NCBI GenBank assembly: GCA_963556255.1 | Contig: OY744610.1 | Location: forward strand, 60,360,617-60,424,616 | Length of the DNA: 64,000 nt | Origin: Allolobophora icterica | Taxonomy: Eukaryota; Annelida; Clitellata; Crassiclitellata; Lumbricidae | Direction: 5' to 3' | In this document: positions 55,245 to 64,000 of the stretch, one piece after another | Position numbering within the stretch: the first letter of the stretch is position 1 | Layout: each line of letters starts with the position of its first letter | Position numbers and translations under genes: made by a program | Notes under the pieces: generated by a model | The model's input: only the letters and a program-made list of their open reading frames with translations | Told to the model about the DNA's origin: nothing | The model's database searches: none

Positions 55245-55725
55245 TACGGGATATAAAGTTTTTATCGTTCTTTCCAGGCAATGTGAAATTGTGAGTTCGC
55301 ACTCGGAGATTGTGGGGAATATTTCGGTCAGCAGGGAAATAGGGTCGCAGAACATGGCCTGGATCAGCAACGGCTGCATTGAATAGGCGTTCATCAGCCT
55401 GCCTGCCCAGTTCTGAAGCGTTTTGGATGGATGGGGAAAGTGAGCCAGTTCGGCGCATTTTTCTAAGTAGTTGCTCAATCCTTTCCCTGTCTCCTGCCCG
55501 GGTATAGCCCCACCATGCAGAGGTTGCATACATCAGGGAAGATACGGTGGTGGCCATTGCTATGTCATGTAAGACATTTGGTGGAAATCCGTGGGACCTT
55601 AGGACTCGGAGAGCGTGGAGTGAAGAGGAAGATTTCGATAGAACCTCTTCTAGATGAGGCCCCATCCCGAGGTCAGAGGAGATGGTGACACCTAGGACAC
55701 AAATGGGAGATCTCGAGTTTCCTAC
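55245..55725 (-). pseudogene. LINE pol C-terminal fragment
   Basis: Minus strand: VLGVTISSDLGMGPHLEEVL, SSLHALRVLRSHGFPPNVL, ATSAWWGYTRAGDRERIEQL and HNLRVRTHNFTLPGKNDKNF. Typical of a widespread invertebrate LINE C-terminus. The piggyBac at 55241 cuts its 3' end. Confidence 0.65.
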
Positions 55726-56626
55726 TCTGTATAATGGAGTTGACGGATTCCTTAGTTTGCCATGTTGGGTGGAAAGGTTCCCTACCATGCAGAATAAGGT
55801 GGTCCAGTTTAGAATGGGTGATCGGGTTCCTTACCCTGCTGAGTGTTATTGGCAAGTTTCATACGCTGTAGGATTGGCGGACGGGTTCTCTGTTTTGCAG
55901 AATAGGATGGGCCGGTTCCCCAACTTACGTAATGGTCTAGTCTGGTTCCTTTGCCTCTGATGAGTCACATGAGTGTAATAAGGATGCATTTTTGTTGTTG
56001 TTGTGAGCAGTGGGAATTATCTGTTGGTCCTGATGGAGGGTCTTATAAAATGCGTCCTGTTAACTGGGCAATTCTCAACAGTATGTACTCACAGACCTCT
56101 GAAGACTGCAGCTCTCTCTATTCTGTCTGTCTCTGTCTGTCTCTGTCTGTCTATCTTCCTGTTCGTTTGTCTCTTACACAGAATTACACAGAATCTGTCC
56201 GTCCGTTTGTCTTTGTGCCCGTCAGTCTGTCGGTCTCTTTTTCTCTTTGCGGGAAATATTGTTTTCGTTTCACAATAGCATGGTCGTTGGTCCCGTTAAA
56301 ACTTAATCTATAACCATGGCCGTATTTACCAAAGCCACCAATCAAGAAGTCTGTCGCGTCTGCACAATTGGATCCAGGGTAACCAGAGTAAAAAATGACG
56401 AAGTCGCGGATAATGACCAACACCCCAGTTCCTGAAAACCCAGACACCAAAAGCTGAAAGTGCTTATCTGCACCATGGTTACCTCTTGACACGTGACAGA
56501 GACTTATATAGCGCTATAAATATGTTTGGTTTCTTTCACGGCGACATTTAATTAATCAGTAAATACTCAGAGAGGAAAGTGGAAGTGGCGATAAATTATA
56601 TGATCTCTGCGTTACACCCACCTATT
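55725..56626 (+). repeat. Unit 2 spacer, counterpart of 35570-36518
   Basis: GGTTCCCTACCATGCAGAAT, GAAGACTGCAGCTCTCTCT and AACCATGGCCGTATTTACCA are shared with unit 1. No gene recognised. Confidence 0.6.
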
Positions 56627-57409
56627 AACGCTGGCATGGGCGCCCGCAGGATTTTTTGCAGGGGAGGTCAGTCACGGCCGGGAGCACTGGCGGCGATCTT
56701 GTTTGACAGGTGCGGTGGGGGAAATTTTTGAACTGATCTGGGAAAAAAGTTTTTAACTGATCTGCTCAAAAAGAGGTCAAAAAATTTGTTCACATGACCT
56801 TTTTCGGTGTTTTTTTCTAAATTTGGGGGGCGGATGTATGGTGTGTCCCCCACTGTTAAAGGTGGGGTCTTGTCCCCCTCGACGCCCCTGGGATCGCCGC
56901 CCATGGCCTGGAGAGTTAGTTGAATGCGATTAATACTGTATATATCTTTTCAGCATTCAAAGACACGTCACTCATGTACCGTATAGGCCTAAACCTTTCG
57001 CAGTGGTTTACACTACATACCGCCAAAGAAAATAATTTTAGCAATACAGAAGAAATGAATCCAGCCTAGCGTACATTAGAGTGGAAAAAGTTTTGGCCAA
57101 TAATACAATCTCATTTCTGAAGTTTGGACTTTGGAAGAGTGCAACTATTACTCAGAGGCCCGGGAAGTGTTTAAAAGTTGTGTGAGCCAACCTCAGACAT
57201 GTAAGCCGCATACAGACCTAAGATGGATAAAATTATCCATTATATCTGATATAATCTATAGGCCTAACTATATTTTTTTTTCTTTTTTTTCATATTCTAC
57301 AACCACTGGAAAAGTGTAAGCCCCCTTGCACACCTTTCACTTCCACTTGCTGCGGCGTCATCGGCTGGCGCATCTGAATGTATAAAAAGCACACTGCACA
57401 CCCTCCCAT

Positions 57410-57730
57410 CTACAAGACACTCCAATCCTCACATGCATGGAGCCTCCTATATTCGTCAGTTATTCACAGTCCAACTACGCCGCCCAACCCGCTCCTCATC
57501 CGCCCTAACACTTCGCCCTTCTGTCACCTCATCGCTAAAATTTGCAAATCGCTTTATGGCCATAGCTGCTCTGCTTCTCTTGAATAAATTCTCACCAGAA
57601 TTACGACAAATATCAGATCTTTCCTACGAACTCACCAAAACTTTACCTCTTGTCATCTCTCCACATGGCTTTCACTCAAAACATAAAACACTGCTCTTTC
57701 ACAGATCTTAACCTGCTTTCTACTCTTCCA
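57410..57730 (+). pseudogene. L2-type LINE 3' coding fragment
   Basis: Reads HGASYIRQLFTVQLRRPTRS, then TSSLKFANRFMAIAA and LLLNKFSPELRQ, the C-terminal end of L2 pol. Inside the hAT-like element. Confidence 0.6.
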
Positions 57731-58285
57731 CTTGCCTCCCTCACCGCTTCAATTCTAAACTCCATCCACCGCAGATGTCTGACTGCCTGCCAGACCCCTT
57801 TGCACTTTGACCCCCTGCCTATAGATTTTGTTTGACTGAGCGCCTGTGAATAGTCTCGTTCCCGCGACCTATAGCTTTTGTGGGCATTGAAGTAATCGCG
57901 AACAAAACGGATTTTTTTGTGTGAACGAAAGTAAAATTTAAAGGAATAAGGCCATGTATAATTCTGCTTGTCAATTTTTCTGATGCTCAGATTTAGACGA
58001 ATTACTTAAAAATGCAGTCTCGACTTTCAACAGCTTAGTTGTACTTACCATAACATCGTCCAGCTGTTGACTCGGAAAACGACAGATAAGTTTTAATTAC
58101 TTTAATGGCGGTCCACTAGATATTATCAATTTTATTAATTTAAAATTTATTTACAATCCACTGTATCCTCGAATCGGGCATAGGGTCTACAATGATGGGA
58201 TCTCGAAATGAACTGATCTAATCTCTCTTTCTCCTCCCAAACTGAAAGCTCATAAATAAATATTATGTACATAGGCCTACATAAT

Positions 58286-58316
<31 letters not shown>

Positions 58317-58784
58317 CTTACAGCTGTCTTAATAATTAGTTGTCCTGTGTCTTATCTTTATATCTAAGTCCAACCGCTCTCTCTTCATTCTTGTAGGATG
58401 ATATATTGCGTGTCACCATCCTCCGCCTTTGAACTATGCAGAGAGAAAGCTATCTTTCAACAGCCAACACCTGTTTAACCTTGCAGACCGAGAGAGTATA
58501 TGGTTTCCAGTATCCATGATTCTCTGGGCAGTCGCCTTAAATTGCCGACCCTAAGGTCAGGGCTGGCATTGCATTGACCGGTTCTGTGTAGGTTCATTAC
58601 TGTGTTATTTCTATTAATTTTGTAGTGTATCAACACTATGGTTTCTCGTCAACAGCCAGCACTTGCTGTTGCTTTCAAACTCAGAGAGTAAGGTTTTCAG
58701 TATCCATGATTCTCTTGGAAGTCACATCACGATTTCCAGGGGGGGTCACGCGACCCCCCTTGACCTATGCTGCGGGCGCCCATG
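57731..58784. other. Non-coding interior of hAT-like element
   Basis: No gene. Two degenerate copies of a roughly 180-bp segment with TTTTCAGTATCCATGATTCT lie at about 58430-58550 and 58630-58730. Confidence 0.5.
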
Positions 58785-58792
58785 AACGCTGG

Positions 58793-60386
<1,594 letters not shown>

Positions 60387-61681
60387 CAGAGGTTTTCAAA
60401 CTTTTTAGACCAGGGACCCCTATTTTTTCTAGGCATAGCTCGCGGACCCCAGTATTTACAAAGCAAAATTTAGGCCCCTATCATTAAAATTTAATTACAA
60501 TAACAGGCAGATAGACTATTTCCACAATACACGCTTGCTTATTTATGACGCTGAGGACTCTTAATATATAAAAAGTAACACTAACTAAATTGTTATTAAC
60601 TCCCTGCAATAACTATGGAACACAGTCATTTTTAAAAGAAATGAATAACATCGGTTTCGCCAAAAGCCAGTAATGTCAGCGAGAGGGATGTGCTTGCTTT
60701 GCTTTGCAAAAACTGTCCGTAATTGGTGCTAGTTTGGATAGGCCTTAGCACTGTTTTCTTACGTTTCAGAAAGTTATCCATAATACAAACAGCAAAATTA
60801 TATAGTTAGCATATAACAGCGAACGTGAACGAAATAGGGATATGCTTTGCAAATCTCTGTATTATCGTTCATCTAAAGGCTGAAACCAGGCGAATTCCAC
60901 AAATTTCTAATTCTACAAGTCCAGAGTACACAATCCGTAAACAGACCAGCATATTGCAAATGAAGCCTTCACTGGAGGAACCACTAGAGTCCAATTTTGA
61001 CATTTTTTTTAGCTAACTATGTCTTGTAATACTTAATGCTATAGACTAAAGAGCAAGTGTGTTTTTTCAGAAAATCCAAGTCAGTCCAGAGTTACAATTA
61101 GAAGAATACATAGCGTTTTTGTAAAAGCAACTAGCCTAGAGTCCTAGCTAGAGCTTCGGTGTTTCTTCCATGGAAAAAACAATCAGGCTCATATTCAGTG
61201 TTGATTTTCAAAATGAAACACTTGTAGACTTTCAAAGTTTGTTTTGTGAATATCTTAAACTTTTTAAATGGAATCTAGTTGTAGGCCTACTTCTGATGAA
61301 GGCTTCAAATACATCGCGCTTACATTGGGTGCAGAAATGATTGGCAGTCGATTAGCAGAAATTATAGGCCCTATATTAAATTTTATAAAAACACACTTGT
61401 GATTAGGCTAGAAATGTAACGTGACCATAAGCCTGCATCTTATTTACGTCACTGTAGGCCCTAGTACGCAAAGAATAACTATCAGCAGCATCACAAAACT
61501 GGTGTGATCGAATACAGTTACAGGCACACTATAAGTAGCGTATGAATTTGAAAACACAGGCTGTTAATGATAAAACCATACAGTGTTAAGCATCACATTA
61601 TTTTCACAACGCTCTCGCGGACCCCCGCCATATCCTTCGCGGACCCCTAGGGGTCCGCGGACCACAGTTTGAAAAACTCTG
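60387..61681. mobile_element. hAT-type element just upstream of the small gene, perfect TSD
   Basis: CAGAGGTTTTCAAACTTTTT and the inverted AGTTTGAAAAACTCTG end, with GGACCCC blocks inside. CGCCAGAG is exact at 60379-60386 and 61682-61689; unit 1 has the single CGCTAGAG at about 37121-37128. 1295 bp, no transposase. Its right end lies 31 bp from the CRE and 148 bp from the ATG of the small gene. Confidence 0.9.
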
Positions 61682-61711
61682 CGCCAGAGGACTGCGCTTA
61701 AACTAGTCACC

Positions 61712-61719
61712 TGACGTCA
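61712..61719 (+). promoter_or_regulatory. CRE palindrome of the small acidic protein gene
   Basis: TGACGTCA, 110 bp upstream of the ATG, with AGGACTTTCC (kappaB-like) 9 bp downstream. Both are kept in the unit 1 copy. Confidence 0.45.
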
Positions 61720-61805
61720 CATTAGGACTTTCCAGTCTGGGACAATTCATACAATTTCCGATGACTATGTCCGATGTATTTTCATCAGTTTGTTTACATT
61801 TCAGA

Positions 61806-61832
61806 ATGATGGAAAATTTTTGTTTAAAATGA
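61806..61832 (+). promoter_or_regulatory. Short upstream ORF overlapping the start
   Basis: ATG at 61806 opens an eight-codon frame whose TGA (61830-61832) overlaps the main ATG as ATGA. In unit 1 the short frame persists but ends in TAA one base before the ATG. It could tune translation by termination-reinitiation if the transcript starts upstream of 61806. Confidence 0.35.
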
Positions 61833-62197
61833 ATCTAAACGACGTTTTATCGAGCAATGGTCACGAAGGAAACGAAACCGATTGTGTTATAACAAATTAT
61901 AATTTTGTCAGGTCACCAGAAAACATAGCAGCAGCAAATAAATCGATTAACGCTAATATGTTGAATGTGTTCAATGTCCACAAAATGGATGAAGCCGAAA
62001 AGTCTTTAAATAATAACAACGCAAACGTATTGTCGCTTACGAATCCTAAAGTTTGGCCGATCTTCGAAAGGACTAACATTAAAAGCGTTGCAGCTTCGTC
62101 GGTCCAGAATAACTGGACATTAGACGATGTTGATCTTCTGAAGTTAGATGATCTCGATTTAGATGAAGAAGACAGCTGGCGAGTTTCGTTTATTTAA
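61829..62197 (+). CDS. Small acidic protein, unknown function
   Basis: 122 residues from the ATG at 61829 (MNLNDVLSSNGHEGNETD). Asn-rich N-terminal half (NNNNANVLSLTNPK) and a strongly acidic end, WTLDDVDLLKLDDLDLDEED, followed by SWRVSFI. The acidic run ending EEDSW faintly recalls the N-terminal part of SLAIN microtubule-plus-end proteins, where a similar EESWL occurs; this is a weak resemblance only. The true C-terminus may lie in a later exon: CTG/GCGAGT at about 62179 could be a GC-type donor. Five of the six differences I count from the unit 1 copy alter the protein. A longer frame from 61790 begins with TTG and is not used. Confidence 0.5.
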   Translation: MNLNDVLSSNGHEGNETDCVITNYNFVRSPENIAAANKSINANMLNVFNVHKMDEAEKSLNNNNANVLSLTNPKVWPIFERTNIKSVAASSVQNNWTLDDVDLLKLDDLDLDEEDSWRVSFI

Positions 62198-62563
62198 CCT
62201 ACCCAAAAACATTTGTTCGATAAGCATTCATTTACTGATCTAATATTAAGAATCGGATGGTTTTTCATGATTTCAGCAATGGGTTTCGTAATATGTTGTT
62301 GAACTAAATCTCCCAATCCAGTGTGAGAATTGTAGAAAAAACCCTGAGGGGGAGGGAGTTACACTTTGATGAGTTTGATCCACATGGAGTTGAATAATAC
62401 AAGTAAAAGCGACTGGTCTTGACAACACTGGACAACACTCTGACATGACGCAGCGCGCGAGAATAACCTTGTGCTATGCGCTTAGCTTTAGAGTAGCGCT
62501 GTAAGCATTTGAAGTGGCAATTATATTATTATCGGTCTATGCATAGATATGGGAGCCATTGAG
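62198..62563. other. No gene recognised
   Basis: Downstream flank. From about 62400 it resembles 27600-27760 (GCGCTTAGCTTTAGA), leading into the SINE. Confidence 0.45.
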
Positions 62564-62885
62564 AGTGCGCGTTAGTTTAATGGTTAACGTGCTGGACTGT
62601 GAGCCGAGAAGTCGGGGGTTCAAATCCTCGTGGAAAGAATTTTTTTAGAGATTTCAGCTTCACCTGCGACCCCTAGCCAACTCAGCTATAATGTATACAC
62701 TGACCGTGCGCTGTCAGTAGGAAGGAGAGACGGAGAGAGAGAGAGAGAGAGAGAGACAGAGAAAGAGAGAGAAAGAGAGAGAGAGAGAGCGCTGGCGTCC
62801 CGCCCTCATATGCCGAAGCTAAGATAAATGAAGATGACATATCACACTCATGGCTGCCTCTCGGGGGTTAGCTTAAGGGGCTGCT
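62564..62885 (+). mobile_element. tRNA(Asp)-like SINE with internal GA repeat
   Basis: GTTAGTTTAATGGTTAACG and GGTTCAAATCC, common body, with a (GA)n expansion at 62728-62790 replacing the usual GAGACGGCGAGGG. Confidence 0.75.
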
Positions 62886-62899
62886 CTTCTTGTTTACAT

Positions 62900-63317
62900 A
62901 CTGTTGCATAGATGCTACAGTATATAACATGTAACATACATGTTATGATGTTACATTATGACATACTCGTTACAGTATACAACATGTAGTATACATGTTA
63001 CAGTACAACATACACGTTACAGTATACAAGATGTAATATTACATATTATAGTATAACATACATGTTTCAAGATATAACATGTAACATATATGTTACCGTA
63101 TAACATACACGTTTCAGTATATAACATGTAGCATACATGTGACACCACAACATGCACGTTTCAGTATATAACATGTAGCATACATGTTACATTTTATCGT
63201 ACCGTACACCTTACAGTGTATACAACATGTAACATTACATGTTAAAGTATAACATGCACGTTTCAGTATATAACATGTAACATGCACGTTAGAGTAAGCA
63301 GCATGCAACATACATGT
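62900..63317. repeat. Minisatellite (ACATGTTACAGTATA), second copy
   Basis: Counterpart of 28040-28345, interrupted at 63317 by the 3' end of an RTE-type LINE. Confidence 0.85.
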
Positions 63318-64000
63318 TACATCGTCACCTTGTCACCTTGTGCTGTCAGCTCGTGGAGCTCTAGCGATCGTCGTTGTGAGCACTCTCCATTGTTTCCTAT
63401 TCGATGACAAGTCCCGTAATTCCGCCAAATTCATACCAGTTACATCTTGTATCTCATCCATCCATCTCCTCCTTGGGCGACCCCGTCTTCTCCTCCCCTC
63501 ACCACACGCCAGCATCATTTCCTTCTCCAGACCATCAGATCGCATAACATGTCCAAAGAACCTTAGCTTCATTCTTGTCGCAGTTTGTTGTAACGACTCT
63601 TCATTCTCAACTCCAATCTCCTCTCGTATTGATTCGTTCGTTCTTTTCTCAGTCCAAGATATTCTCAGCATCTTCCTCCATATCCACATTTCACAAGCGT
63701 TAACCTTATTCTCCATGTTCTTTGTCATTGTCCACGTCTCGCAACCGTACAGTACCGTGGGAAAGATTAGTGCTCTCACGAGCCTTTTTTTTGTTTCAAT
63801 GCTCACATGTTTGTCTTTCCATATCTTTTCCAGTCCGGTCATTGCAGCTTTCCCTATAGCAATCCTTCGTTTTATTTCTGGATCACACTTTCCCTCCTTT
63901 CCAACCAGTGATCCTAGGAATGTGAAGCTTTCTACCACCTCTATTTCCTCCCCGTCAATCTCAAAGCTATCCCAATCTGCTGTTGTCATGACCTTTGTCT
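63318..64000 (-). mobile_element. RTE-type LINE, 3' part of pol, continues past the window
   Basis: The minus-strand frame is open from the window edge to a stop at 63333: FTFLGSLVGKEGKCDPEIKR, LYGCETWTMTKNME, MRSDGLEKEMMLACG and RRRWMDEIQDVTGMNL. This is the C-terminal third of a LINE reverse-transcriptase protein; the catalytic core lies outside. It ends in two CAAGGTGA units, like the short copy at 35217-35512. The coding portion is uninterrupted, suggesting a young copy. Confidence 0.75.

Larger units (their letters stand above)
56635..58784. mobile_element. hAT-like element with perfect 8-bp target duplication
   Basis: CATGGGCGCCCGCAG and CTGCGGGCGCCCATG are exact inverted ends. AACGCTGG flanks it at 56627-56634 and 58785-58792; unit 1 has the single site AATGCTGG at about 36521-36528. 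2150 bp, without transposase; contains a repeat shared with 11925 (56685-56900), an L2 fragment and a degenerate tandem pair at 58400-58730. Confidence 0.85.

Overview
The window is animal nuclear DNA, most likely from a marine invertebrate deuterostome, with an echinoderm as my best guess. The reasons are widely spaced genes with introns, Toll-like receptor (TLR) genes with a single C-terminal cysteine cap, a dense mixture of hAT, piggyBac, CR1/L2, RTE and Ty3/gypsy elements and tRNA-headed SINEs, long simple repeats, and the palindrome TAGGCCTA recurring throughout. Species cannot be fixed from sequence alone. No rRNA gene, CRISPR array or bacterial-style operon is present.

Layout. 1-5930: two head-to-tail copies of a gag-bearing retroelement on the minus strand; the complete one (936-5930) ends in 119-bp inverted rather than direct repeats. 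5931-14700: simple repeats, an array of RFX/X-box-like palindromes, a decayed copy of a methyltransferase first exon (7436-7759), small transposons and SINEs. 14700-18552: an L2 LINE split by a hAT element that is itself split by a smaller hAT, followed by a two-exon minus-strand gene for a membrane-anchored SAM-methyltransferase-like protein (exons 18552-18228 and 17067-16412). 18900-25700: nested hAT/MITE elements and very long microsatellites, with no gene recognised.

25735-62060 is the core: an old tandem duplication. Unit 1 (25735 to about 37490, 11.8 kb) and unit 2 (about 37490 to 62060, 24.6 kb) each carry, in order, a minisatellite/hAT block, a promoter, a TLR gene on the plus strand, and an upstream region plus start of a small acidic protein gene. 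TLR-A has exons 31269-32885 and 33967-34485; TLR-B has 44006-45613 and 51668-52186. The unit-1 copy of the small gene is cut off by the duplication junction at about 37486-37492; the unit-2 copy (61829-62197) is longer. Unit 2 roughly doubled in size through insertions, several recognisable from exact 8-bp (hAT) or TTAA (piggyBac) target duplications and from the matching empty site in unit 1. The TLR-B intron grew from about 1.1 kb to 6.1 kb because a piggyBac-like element carrying a CR1/L2-type LINE inside a microsatellite landed in it.

The two TLRs differ at about 60 of 536 aligned receptor-exon residues but at only 3 of 172 TIR-exon residues (17 nucleotide changes, 14 silent). The pattern suggests two pattern-recognition receptors with a constrained signalling domain and a diverging ectodomain. 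62060-64000 holds a SINE, a minisatellite and the end of an RTE-type LINE. Exon boundaries, transposon ends and identity counts were read by eye and not checked by alignment software or transcripts.
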